A DNA stretch of 64,000 nt from Zeus faber (Eukaryota; Chordata; Actinopteri; Zeiformes; Zeidae), in NCBI GenBank assembly GCA_960531495.1, contig CAUIJY010000068.1, forward strand, positions 558,001 to 622,000, written 5' to 3'. The translations under genes and the position numbers were made by a program. Shown here in pieces: positions 36,301 through 49,019 of the stretch (position 1 is the first letter of the stretch; each line of letters starts with the position of its first letter). A model generated the notes under the pieces. That model was not told the DNA's origin. It ran no database searches and was given only the letters and a program-made list of their open reading frames with translations.

Positions 36301-39121
36301 CATTTTTTCTGAAATTACGAGCATTTTCATAAAAACCTGCATGGATGGCAAACAAGGCATTTTCAGGCAATTTAAAGACTGGAAGGATGTTTTGAGTAAA
36401 GGTTTCTGTCATGACTGTGTAGGAACTGCTCAGATAGTGTGAATACTGTTTTGAACTCATTTGTAATTGGGAATGTACTGTTTGTAAAACAGTTTTTGGC
36501 ACATCTAACAAGTATTTCTGAAATAATAAGCATTTTCATGAAACCTGCATGGATGGCAAACAAGGCATTTTCAGGCCATTTAAAGACTGAAAGGATGTTT
36601 TGAGTAAAGATTTCTGTCATGACTCAGTAGGAACTGCTCAGATAGTGTAAATACTGTTATGAACTCATTTGTAATGGGAAAGTACTGTTTGCAAAAGAGT
36701 TTTTGGCACATCTAACAAGTTTTTCTGAAATTACGAGCAGTTTCATAAAAACCTGCATGGGTGGCAAACAAGGCATTTTCAGGCAATTTAAAGACTGAAA
36801 GGATGTTTTGAGTAAAGGTTTCTGTCATGACTGTGTAGGAACTGCTCAGATAGTGTGAATACTGTTTTGAACTCATTTGTAATTGGGAATGTACTGTTTG
36901 TAAAACAGTTTTTGGCACATCTAACAAGTATTTCTGAAATAATAAGCATTTTCATGAAACCTGCATGGATGGCAAACAAGGCATTTTCAGGCCATTTAAA
37001 GACTGAAAGGATGTTTTGAGTAAAGATTTCTGTCATGACTCAGTAGGAACTGCTCAGATAGTGTAAATACTGTTATGAACTGATTTGTAATGGGAAAGTA
37101 CTGTTTGCAAAAGAGTTTTTGGCACATCTAACAAGTTTTTCTGAAATTATGAGCATTTTCATAAAAACCTGCATGGATGGCAAACAAGGCATTTTCAGGC
37201 AATTTAAAGACTGAAAGGATGTTTTGAGTAAAGGTTTCTGCCATAACTCTGTAGGAACTGCTCAGATAGTGTAAATACTGTTATGAACTCATTTGTAATG
37301 GGAAAGTACTGTTTGCAAAACAGTTTTTCGCACATCTAACAAGTTTTTCTGAAATTACGAGCAGTTTCATAAAAACCTGCGTGGGTGGCAAACATGGCAT
37401 TTTCAGGCAATTTAAAGACTGAAAGGATGTTTTGAGTAAAGGTTTCTGTCATGACTGTGTAGGAACTGCTCAGATAGTGTGAATACTGTTTTGAACTCAT
37501 TTGTAATTGGGAATGTACTGTTTGTAAAACAGTTTTTGGCACATCTAACAAGTATTTCTGAAATAATAAGCATTTTCATGAAACCTGCATGGATGGCAAA
37601 CAAGGCATTTTCAGGCCATTTAAAGACTGAAAGGATGTTTTGAGTAAAGGTTTCTGTCATAACTCTGTAGGAACTGCTCAGATAAAGTAAATACTGTTAT
37701 GAACTCATTTGTAATGGGAAAGTACTGTTTGCAAAACAGTTTTTGGCACATCTAACAAGTTTTTCTGAAATTACAAGCATTTTCATAAAAACCTGCATGG
37801 ATGGCAAACAAGGCATTTTCAGGCAATTTAAAGACTGAAAGTATGTTTTGAGTAAAGGTTTCTGTCATGACTCTCTAGGACCTGCTCAGATAGTGTAAAT
37901 ACTGTTATGAACTGATTTGTAATGGGAAAGTACTGGTTGCAAAAGAGTTTTTGGCACATCTAACAAGTTTTTCTGAAATTACGAGCAGTTTCATAAAAAC
38001 CTGCATGGGTGGCAAACATGGCATTTTCAGGCAATTTAAAGACTGAAAGGATGTTTTGAGTAAAGGTTTCTGTCATAACTCTGTAGGAACTGCTCAGATA
38101 GTGTAAATACTGTTATGAACTCATTTGTAATGGGAAAGTACTGTTTGCAGAACAGTTTTTGGCACATCTTACACATTTTTTCTGAAATTACGAGCATTTT
38201 CATAAAAACCTGCATGGATGGCAAACAAGGCATTTTCAGGCAATTTAAAGACTGAAAGGATGTTTTGAGTAAAGGTTTCTGTCATGACTCTGTAGGAACT
38301 GCTCAGATAGTGTGAATACTGTTTTGAACTCATTTGTAATTGGGAATGTACTGTTTGTAAAACAGTTTTTGGCACATCTAACAAGTATTTCTGAAATAAT
38401 AAGCATTTTCATGAAACCTGCATGGATGGCAAACAAGGCATTTTCAGGCCATTTAAAGACTGAAAGGATGTTTTGAGTAAAGATTTCTGTCATGACTCAC
38501 TAGGAACTGCTCAGATAGTGTAAATACTGTTATGAACTCATTTGTAATGGGAAAGTACTGTTTGCAAAAGAGTTTTTGGCACATCTAACAAGTTTTTCTG
38601 AAATTACAAGCACTTTCATAAAAACCTGCATGGATGGCAAACAAGGCATTTTCTGGCAATTTGAAGACTGAAAGGATGTTTTGAGTAAAGATTTCTGTCA
38701 TGACTCTGTAGGAACTGCTCAGAAAGTGTAAATACTGTTATGAACTCATTTGTAATGGGAAAGTACTGTTTGCAAAACAGTTTTTGGCACATCTAACAAG
38801 TTTTTCTGAAATTACAAGCATTTTCATAAAAACCTGCATGGATGGCAAACAAGGCATTTTCAGGCAATTTAAAGACTGAAAGTATGTTTTGAGTAAAGGT
38901 TTCTGTCATGACTCTCTAGGACCTGCTCAGATAGTGTAAATACTGTTATGAACTGATTTGTAATGGGAAAGTACTGGTTGCAAAAGAGTTTTTGGCACAT
39001 CTAACAAGTTTTTCTGAAATTATGAGCATTTTCATAAAAACCTGCATGGATGGCAAACAAGGCATTTTCAGGCAATTTAAAGACTGAAAGGATGTTTTGA
39101 GTAAAGGTTTCTGTCATAACT
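31792..39121 (+). repeat. 18/17-monomer higher-order repeat in tandem
   Basis: Unit 1 starts at 31,792 and unit 2 at 35,539. The offset is 3,747 bp (18 monomers) through 33,913/37,660, then 3,538 bp (17 monomers) for 34,140-35,583 against 37,680-39,121. The change is a one-monomer deletion in unit 2 at the chimeric monomer 37,692-37,733. Shared rare marks are CTGCGTGG, CACTAGGAAC, TTTTCTGGC and AGAAAGTG. Confidence 0.9.
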
Positions 39122-42100
39122 CTGTAGGAACTGCTCAGATAAAGTAAATACTGTTATGAACTCATTTGTAATGGGAAAGTACTGTTTGCAGAACAGTTTT
39201 GGCACATCTAACAAGTTTTTCTGAAATTATGAGCATTTTCATAAAAACCTGCATGGATGGCAAACAAGGCATTTTCAGGCAATTTAAAGACTGAAAGGAT
39301 GTTTTGAGTAAAGGTTTCTGTCATAACTCTGTAGGAACTGCTCAGATAAAGTAAATACTGTTATGAACTCATTTGTAATGGGAAAGTACTGTTTGCAGAA
39401 CAGTTTTGGCACATCTAACAATTTTTTTCTGAAATTACGAGCATTTTCATAAAAAACTGCATGGATGGCAAACAAGGCATTTTCAGGCAATTTAAAGACT
39501 GAAAGGATGTTTTGAGTAAAGGTTTCTGTCATGACTCTGTAGGACCTGCTCAGATAGTGTAAATACTGTTATGAACTCATTTGTAATGGGAAAGTACTGT
39601 TTGCAGAACAGTTTTTGGCACATCTAACACATTTTTTTCTGAAATTACGAGCATTTTCATAAATACCTGCATGGATGGCAAACAATGCATTTTCAGGCAA
39701 TTTAAAGACTGAAAGGATGTTTTGAGTAAAGGTTTCTGTCATGACTGTGTAGGAACTGCTCAGATAGTGTGAATACTGTTTTGAACTCATTTGTAATTCG
39801 GAATGTACTCTTTGTAAAACAGTTTTTGGCACATCTAACAAGTATTTCTGAAATAATAAGCATTTTCATGAAACCTGCATGGATGGCAAACAAGGCATTT
39901 TCAGGCCATTTAAAGACTGAAAGGATGTTTTGAGTAAAGATTTCTGTCATGACTCTGTAGGAACTGCTCAGATAGTGTAAATACTGTTATGAACTGATTT
40001 GTAATGGGAAAGTACTGTTTGCAAAAGAGTTTTTGGCACATCTAACAAGTTTTTCTGAAATTATGAGCATTTTCATAAAAACCTGCATGGATGGCAAACA
40101 AGGCATTTTCAGGCAATTTAAAGACTGAAAGGATGTTTTGAGTAAAGGTTTCTGCCATAACTCTGTAGGAACTGCTCAGATAGTGTAAATACTGTTATGA
40201 ACTCATCTGTAATGGGAAAGTACTGTTTGCAAAACAGTTTTTCGCACATCTAACAAGTTTTTCTGAAATTACGAGCAGTTTCATAAAAACCTGCGTGGGT
40301 GGCAAACATGGCATTTTCAGGCAATTTAAAGACTGAAAGGATGTTTTGAGTAAAGGTTTCTGTCATGACTGTGTAGGAACTGCTCAGATAGTGTGAATAC
40401 TGTTTTGAACTCATTTGTAATTGGGAATGTACTGTTTGTAAAACAGTTTTTGGCACATCTAACAAGTATTTCTGAAATAATAAGCATTTTCATGAAACCT
40501 GCATGGATGGCAAACAAGGCATTTTCAGGCCATTTAAAGACTGAAAGGATGTTTTGAGTAAAGGTTTCTGTCATAACTCTGTAGGAACTGCTCAGATAAA
40601 GTAAATACTGTTATGAACTCATTTGTAATGGGAAAGTACTGGTTGCAAAAGAGTTTTTGGCACATCTAACAAGTTTTTCTGAAATTACGAGCAGTTTCAT
40701 AAAAACCTGCATGGGTGGCAAACATGGCATTTTCAGGCAATTTAAAGACTGAAAGGATGTTTTGAGTAAAGGTTTCTGTCATAACTCTGTAGGAACTGCT
40801 CAGATAGTGTAAATACTGTTATGAACTCATTTGTAATGGGAAAGTACTGTTTGCAGAACAGTTTTTGGCACATCTTACACATTTTTTCTGAAATTACGAG
40901 CATTTTCATAAAAACCTGCATGGATGGCAAACAAGGCATTTTCAGGCAATTTAAAGACTGAAAGTATGTTTTGAGTAAAGGTTTCTGTCATGACTCTCTA
41001 GGACCTGCTCAGATAGTGTAAATACTGTTATGAACTGATTTGTAATGGGAAAGTACTGGTTGCAAAAGAGTTTTTGGCACATCTAACAAGTTTTTCTGAA
41101 ATTACGAGCAGTTTCATAAAAACCTGCATGGGTGGCAAACATGGCATTTTCAGGCAATTTAAAGACTGAAAGGATGTTTTGAGTAAAGGTTTCTGTCATA
41201 ACTCTGTAGGAACTGCTCAGATAGTGTAAATACTGTTATGAACTCATTTGTAATGGGAAAGTACTGTTTGCAGAACAGTTTTTGGCACATCTTACACATT
41301 TTTTCTGAAATTACGAGCATTTTCATAAAAACCTGCATGGATGGCAAACAAGGCATTTTCAGGCAATTTAAAGACTGAAAGGATGTTTTGAGTAAAGGTT
41401 TCTGTCATGACTCTGTAGGAACTGCTCAGATAGTGTGAATACTGTTTTGAACTCATTTGTAATTGGGAATGTACTGTTTGTAAAACAGTTTTTGGCACAT
41501 CTAACAAGTATTTCTGAAATAATAAGCACTTTCATAAAAACCTGCATGGATGGCAAACAAGGCATTTTCTGGCAATTTGAAGACTGAAAGGATGTTTTGA
41601 GTAAAGATTTCTGTCATGACTCTGTAGGAACTGCTCAGAAAGTGTAAATACTGTTATGAACTCATTTGTAATGGGAAAGTACTGTTTGCAAAACAGTTTT
41701 TGGCACATCTAACAAGTTTTTCTGAAATTACAAGCATTTTCATAAAAACCTGCATGGATGGCAAACAAGGCATTTTCAGGCAATTTAAAGACTGAAAGTA
41801 TGTTTTGAGTAAAGGTTTCTGTCATGACTCTCTAGGACCTGCTCAGATAGTGTAAATACTGTTATGAACTGATTTGTAATGGGAAAGTACTGGTTGCAAA
41901 AGAGTTTTTGGCACATCTAACAAGTTTTTCTGAAATTATGAGCATTTTCATAAAAACCTGCATGGATGGCAAACAAGGCATTTTCAGGCAATTTAAAGAC
42001 TGAAAGGATGTTTTGAGTAAAGGTTTCTGTCATGACTCTCTAGGACCTGCTCAGATAGTGTAAATACTGTTATGAACTGATTTGTAATGGGAAAGTACTG

Positions 42101-45100
42101 GTTGCAAAAGAGTTTTTGGCACATCTAACAAGTTTTTCTGAAATTATGAGCATTTTCATAAAAACCTGCATGGATGGCAAACAAGGCATTTTCAGGCAAT
42201 TTAAAGACTGAAAGGATGTTTTGAGTAAAGGTTTCTGTCATAACTGTGTAGGAACTGCTCAGATAGTGTGAATACTGTTTTGAACTCATTTGTAATTGGG
42301 AATGTACTGTTTGTAAAACAGTTTTTGGCACATCTAACAAGTATTTCTGAAATAATAAGCATTTTCATGAAACCTGCATGGATGGCAAACAAGGCATTTT
42401 CAGGCCATTTAAAGACTGAAAGGATGTTTTGAGTAAAGATTTCTGTCATGACTCAGTAGGAACTGCTCAGATAGTGTAAATACTGTTATGAACTCATTTG
42501 TAATGGGAAAGTACTGTTTGCAAAAGAGTTTTTGGCACATCTAACAAGTTTTTCTGAAATTACAAGCACTTTCATAAAAACCTGCATGGATGGCAAACAA
42601 GGCATTTTCAGGCAATTTGAAGACTGAAAGGATGTTTTGAGTAAAGGTTTCTGTCATAACTCTGTAGGAACTGCTCAGATAGTGTAAATACTGTTATGAA
42701 CTCATTTGTAATGGGAAAGTACTGTTTGCAAAACAGTTTTTGGCACATCTAACAAGTTTTTCTGAAATTACGAGCAGTTTCATAAAAACCTGCATGGGTG
42801 GCAAACATGGCATTTTCAGGCAATTTAAAGACTGAAAGGATGTTTTGAGTAAAGGTTTCTGTCATGACTCTGTAGGACCTGCTCAGATCGTGTAAATACT
42901 GTTATGAACTCATTTGTAATGGGAAAGTACTGTTTGCAGAACAGTTTTTGGCACATCTAACACATTTTTTCTGAAATTACGAGCATTTTCATAAAAACCT
43001 GCATGGATGGCAAACAAGGCATTTTCAGGCAATTTAAAGACTGGAAGGATGTTTTGAGTAAAGGTTTCTGTCATGACTGTGTAGGAACTGCTCAGATAGT
43101 GTGAATACTGTTTTGAACTCATTTGTAATTGGGAATGTACTGTTTGTAAAACAGTTTTTGGCACATCTAACAAGTATTTCTGAAATAATAAGCATTTTCA
43201 TGAAACCTGCATGGATGGCAAACAAGGCATTTTCAGGCCATTTAAAGACTGAAAGGATGTTTTGAGTAAAGATTTCTGTCATGACTCAGTAGGAACTGCT
43301 CAGATAGTGTAAATACTGTTATGAACTCATTTGTAATGGGAAAGTACTGTTTGCAAAAGAGTTTTTGGCACATCTAACAAGTTTTTCTGAAATTACGAGC
43401 AGTTTCATAAAAACCTGCATGGGTGGCAAACAAGGCATTTTCAGGCAATTTAAAGACTGAAAGGATGTTTTGAGTAAAGGTTTCTGTCATGACTGTGTAG
43501 GAACTGCTCAGATAGTGTGAATACTGTTTTGAACTCATTTGTAATTGGGAATGTACTGTTTGTAAAACAGTTTTTGGCACATCTAACAAGTATTTCTGAA
43601 ATAATAAGCATTTTCATGAAACCTGCATGGATGGCAAACAAGGCATTTTCAGGCCATTTAAAGACTGAAAGGATGTTTTGAGTAAAGATTTCTGTCATGA
43701 CTCAGTAGGAACTGCTCAGATAGTGTAAATACTGTTATGAACTGATTTGTAATGGGAAAGTACTGTTTGCAAAAGAGTTTTTGGCACATCTAACAAGTTT
43801 TTCTGAAATTATGAGCATTTTCATAAAAACCTGCATGGATGGCAAACAAGGCATTTTCAGGCAATTTAAAGACTGAAAGGATGTTTTGAGTAAAGGTTTC
43901 TGCCATAACTCTGTAGGAACTGCTCAGATAGTGTAAATACTGTTATGAACTCATTTGTAATGGGAAAGTACTGTTTGCAAAACAGTTTTTCGCACATCTA
44001 ACAAGTTTTTCTGAAATTACGAGCAGTTTCATAAAAACCTGCGTGGGTGGCAAACATGGCATTTTCAGGCAATTTAAAGACTGAAAGGATGTTTTGAGTA
44101 AAGGTTTCTGTCATGACTGTGTAGGAACTGCTCAGATAGTGTGAATACTGTTTTGAACTCATTTGTAATTGGGAATGTACTGTTTGTAAAACAGTTTTTG
44201 GCACATCTAACAAGTATTTCTGAAATAATAAGCATTTTCATGAAACCTGCATGGATGGCAAACAAGGCATTTTCAGGCCATTTAAAGACTGAAAGGATGT
44301 TTTGAGTAAAGGTTTCTGTCATAACTCTGTAGGAACTGCTCAGATAAAGTAAATACTGTTATGAACTCATTTGTAATGGGAAAGTACTGTTTGCAAAACA
44401 GTTTTTGGCACATCTAACAAGTTTTTCTGAAATTACAAGCATTTTCATAAAAACCTGCATGGATGGCAAACAAGGCATTTTCAGGCAATTTAAAGACTGA
44501 AAGTATGTTTTGAGTAAAGGTTTCTGTCATGACTCTCTAGGACCTGCTCAGATAGTGTAAATACTGTTATGAACTGATTTGTAATGGGAAAGTACTGGTT
44601 GCAAAAGAGTTTTTGGCACATCTAACAAGTTTTTCTGAAATTACGAGCAGTTTCATAAAAACCTGCATGGGTGGCAAACATGGCATTTTCAGGCAATTTA
44701 AAGACTGAAAGGATGTTTTGAGTAAAGGTTTCTGTCATAACTCTGTAGGAACTGCTCAGATAGTGTAAATACTGTTATGAACTCATTTGTAATGGGAAAG
44801 TACTGTTTGCAGAACAGTTTTTGGCACATCTTACACATTTTTTCTGAAATTACGAGCATTTTCATAAAAACCTGCATGGATGGCAAACAAGGCATTTTCA
44901 GGCAATTTAAAGACTGAAAGGATGTTTTGAGTAAAGGTTTCTGTCATGACTCTGTAGGAACTGCTCAGATAGTGTGAATACTGTTTTGAACTCATTTGTA
45001 ATTGGGAATGTACTGTTTGTAAAACAGTTTTTGGCACATCTAACAAGTATTTCTGAAATAATAAGCATTTTCATGAAACCTGCATGGATGGCAAACAAGG

Positions 45101-47055
45101 CATTTTCAGGCCATTTAAAGACTGAAAGGATGTTTTGAGTAAAGATTTCTGTCATGACTCACTAGGAACTGCTCAGATAGTGTAAATACTGTTATGAACT
45201 CATTTGTAATGGGAAAGTACTGTTTGCAAAAGAGTTTTTGGCACATCTAACAAGTTTTTCTGAAATTACAAGCACTTTCATAAAAACCTGCATGGATGGC
45301 AAACAAGGCATTTTCTGGCAATTTGAAGACTGAAAGGATGTTTTGAGTAAAGATTTCTGTCATGACTCTGTAGGAACTGCTCAGAAAGTGTAAATACTGT
45401 TATGAACTCATTTGTAATGGGAAAGTACTGTTTGCAAAACAGTTTTTGGCACATCTAACAAGTTTTTCTGAAATTACAAGCATTTTCATAAAAACCTGCA
45501 TGGATGGCAAACAAGGCATTTTCAGGCAATTTAAAGACTGAAAGTATGTTTTGAGTAAAGGTTTCTGTCATGACTCTCTAGGACCTGCTCAGATAGTGTA
45601 AATACTGTTATGAACTGATTTGTAATGGGAAAGTACTGGTTGCAAAAGAGTTTTTGGCACATCTAACAAGTTTTTCTGAAATTATGAGCATTTTCATAAA
45701 AACCTGCATGGATGGCAAACAAGGCATTTTCAGGCAATTTAAAGACTGAAAGGATGTTTTGAGTAAAGGTTTCTGTCATAACTCTGTAGGAACTGCTCAG
45801 ATAAAGTAAATACTGTTATGAACTCATTTGTAATGGGAAAGTACTGTTTGCAGAACAGTTTTGGCACATCTAACAATTTTTTTCTGAAATTACGAGCATT
45901 TTCATAAAAAACTGCATGGATGGCAAACAAGGCATTTTCAGGCAATTTAAAGACTGAAAGGATGTTTTGAGTAAAGGTTTCTGTCATGACTCTGTAGGAC
46001 CTGCTCAGATAGTGTAAATACTGTTATGAACTCATTTGTAATGGGAAAGTACTGTTTGCAGAACAGTTTTTGGCACATCTAACACATTTTTTTCTGAAAT
46101 TACGAGCATTTTCATAAATACCTGCATGGATGGCAAACAATGCATTTTCAGGCAATTTAAAGACTGAAAGGATGTTTTGAGTAAAGGTTTCTGTCATGAC
46201 TGTGTAGGAACTGCTCAGATAGTGTGAATACTGTTTTGAACTCATTTGTAATTCGGAATGTACTCTTTGTAAAACAGTTTTTGGCACATCTAACAAGTAT
46301 TTCTGAAATAATAAGCATTTTCATGAAACCTGCATGGATGGCAAACAAGGCATTTTCAGGCCATTTAAAGACTGAAAGGATGTTTTGAGTAAAGATTTCT
46401 GTCATGACTCTGTAGGAACTGCTCAGATAGTGTAAATACTGTTATGAACTGATTTGTAATGGGAAAGTACTGTTTGCAAAAGAGTTTTTGGCACATCTAA
46501 CAAGTTTTTCTGAAATTATGAGCATTTTCATAAAAACCTGCATGGATGGCAAACAAGGCATTTTCAGGCAATTTAAAGACTGAAAGGATGTTTTGAGTAA
46601 AGGTTTCTGCCATAACTCTGTAGGAACTGCTCAGATAGTGTAAATACTGTTATGAACTCATCTGTAATGGGAAAGTACTGTTTGCAAAACAGTTTTTCGC
46701 ACATCTAACAAGTTTTTCTGAAATTACGAGCAGTTTCATAAAAACCTGCGTGGGTGGCAAACATGGCATTTTCAGGCAATTTAAAGACTGAAAGGATGTT
46801 TTGAGTAAAGGTTTCTGTCATGACTGTGTAGGAACTGCTCAGATAGTGTGAATACTGTTTTGAACTCATTTGTAATTGGGAATGTACTGTTTGTAAAACA
46901 GTTTTTGGCACATCTAACAAGTATTTCTGAAATAATAAGCATTTTCATGAAACCTGCATGGATGGCAAACAAGGCATTTTCAGGCCATTTAAAGACTGAA
47001 AGGATGTTTTGAGTAAAGGTTTCTGTCATAACTCTGTAGGAACTGCTCAGATAAA
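35463..47055 (+). repeat. 32/31-monomer higher-order repeat in tandem (6,662/6,455 bp)
   Basis: Landmarks at 35,463, 36,248, 37,336, 38,036 and 38,169 recur at 42,125, 42,910, 43,998, 44,698 and 44,831 (offset 6,662). Landmarks at 39,284, 39,569 and 40,250 recur at 45,739, 46,024 and 46,705 (offset 6,455). The step is an extra monomer at about 39,121-39,284 in the first unit. The second copy includes the same 37.7-kb-type deletion, so this duplication came after that deletion. The match stops near 40,600/47,055. Confidence 0.9.
40630..42124 (+). repeat. Mosaic stretch closing the first 32-mer unit
   Basis: It contains a 2-monomer duplication (G-T pairs, landmarks at 40,742 and 41,159, 417 bp apart). 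A D/K chimeric monomer follows near 41,526, then a repeated G monomer with ATGAGCATT (about 41,9xx and 42,1xx). The stretch is also 15 monomers (3,123 bp) after the matching 38.0-38.4 kb stretch. Confidence 0.8.
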
Positions 47056-49019
47056 GTAAATACTGTTATGAACTCATTTGTAATGGGAAAGTACTGTTTG
47101 CAGAACAGTTTTGGCACATCTAACAATTTTTTTTCTGAAATTACGAGCATTTTCATAAAAAACTGCATGGATGGCAAACAAGGCATTTTCAGGCAATTTA
47201 AAGACTGAAAGGATGTTTTGAGTAAAGATTTCTGTCATGACTCTGTAGGAACTGCTCAGATAGTGTAAATACTGTTATGAACTCATTTGTAATGGGAAAG
47301 TACTGTTTGCAAAACAGTTTTTGGCACATCTAACAAGTTTTTCTGAAATTACAAGCATTTTCATAAAAACCTGCATGGATGGCAAACAAGGCATTTTCAG
47401 GCAATTTAAAGACTGAAAGTATGTTTTGAGTAAAGGTTTCTGTCATGACTCTCTAGGACCTGCTCAGATAGTGTAAATACTGTTATGAACTCATTTGTAA
47501 TGGGAAAGTACTGTTTGCAGAACAGTTTTTGGCACATCTTACACATTTTTTCTGAAATTACGAGCATTTTCATAAAAACCTGCATGGATGGCAAACAAGG
47601 CATTTTCAGGCAATTTAAAGACTGAAAGGATGTTTTGAGTAAAGGTTTCTGTCATGACTCTGTAGGAACTGCTCAGATAGTGTGAATACTGTTTTGAACT
47701 CATTTGTAATTGGGAATGTACTGTTTGTTAAACAGTTTTTGGCACATCTAACAAGTATTTCTGAAATAATAAGCATTTTCATGAAACCTGCATGGATGGC
47801 AAACAAGGCATTTTCAGGCCATTTAAAGACTGAAAGGATGTTTTGAGTAAAGATTTCTGTCATGACTCACTAGGAACTGCTCAGATAGTGTAAATACTGT
47901 TATGAACTCATTTGTAATGGGAAAGTACTGTTTGCAAAAGAGTTTTTGGCACATCTAACAAGTTTTTCTGAAATTACAAGCACTTTCATAAAAACCTGCA
48001 TGGATGGCAAACAAGGCCTTTTCTGGCAATTTGAAGACTGAAAGGATGTTTTGAGTAAAGATTTCTGTCATGACTCTGTAGGAACTGCTCAGAAAGTGTA
48101 AATACTGTTATGAACTCATTTGTAATGGGAAAGTACTGTTTGCAAAACAGTTTTTGGCACATCTAACAAGTTTTTCTGAAATTACAAGCATTTTCATAAA
48201 AACCTGCATGGATGGCAAACAAGGCATTTTCAGGCAATTTAAAGACTGAAAGTATGTTTTGAGTAAAGGTTTCTGTCATGACTCTCTAGGACCTGCTCAG
48301 ATAGTGTAAATACTGTTATGAACTGATTTGTAATGGGAAAGTACTGGTTGCAAAATAGTTTTTGGCACATCTAACAAGTTTTTCTGAAATTACGAGCAGT
48401 TTCATAAAAACCTGCATGGGTGGCAAACATGTCATTTTCAGGCAATTTAAAGACTGAAAGGATGTTTTGAGTAAAGGTTTCTGTCATAACTCTGTAGGAA
48501 CTGCTCAGATAGTGTAAATACTGTTATGAACTCATTTGTAATGGGAAAGTACTGTTTGCAGAACAGTTTTTGGCACATCTTACACATTTTTTCTGAAATT
48601 ACGAGCATTTTCATAAAAACCTGCAGGGATGGCAAACAAGGCATTTTCAGGCAATTTAAAGACTGAAAGGATGTTTTGAGTAAAGGTTTCTGTCATGACT
48701 CTGTAGGAACTGCTCAGATAGTGTGAATACTGTTTTGAACTCATTTGTAATTGGGAATGTACTGTTTGTAAAACAGTTTTTGGCACATCTAACAAGTATT
48801 TCTGAAATAATAAGCATTTTCATGAAACCTGCATGGATGGCAAACAAGGCATTTTCAGGCCATTTAAAGACTGAAAGGATGTTTTGAGTAAAGATTTCTG
48901 TCATGACTCAGTAGGAACTGCTCAGATAGTGTAAATACTGTTATGAACTCATTTGTAATGGGAAAGTACTGTTTGCAAAATAGTTTTTGGCACATCTAAC
49001 AAGTTTTTCTGAAATTATG
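47056..49019 (+). repeat. Mosaic of pieces from the 32-mer region
   Basis: From 47,478 to about 48,350 the order T, D, K, AGAAAGTG, GTATG matches 44,770-45,640 at an offset of 2,708 bp (13 monomers). After that, 48,447-48,904 matches 50,113-50,570 at 1,666 bp (8 monomers). Private marks are TTTGTTAAACAG near 47,726, AAGGCCTTTTC near 48,014, and the first GCAAAATAG monomers (48.35 and 48.97 kb). Confidence 0.8.
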
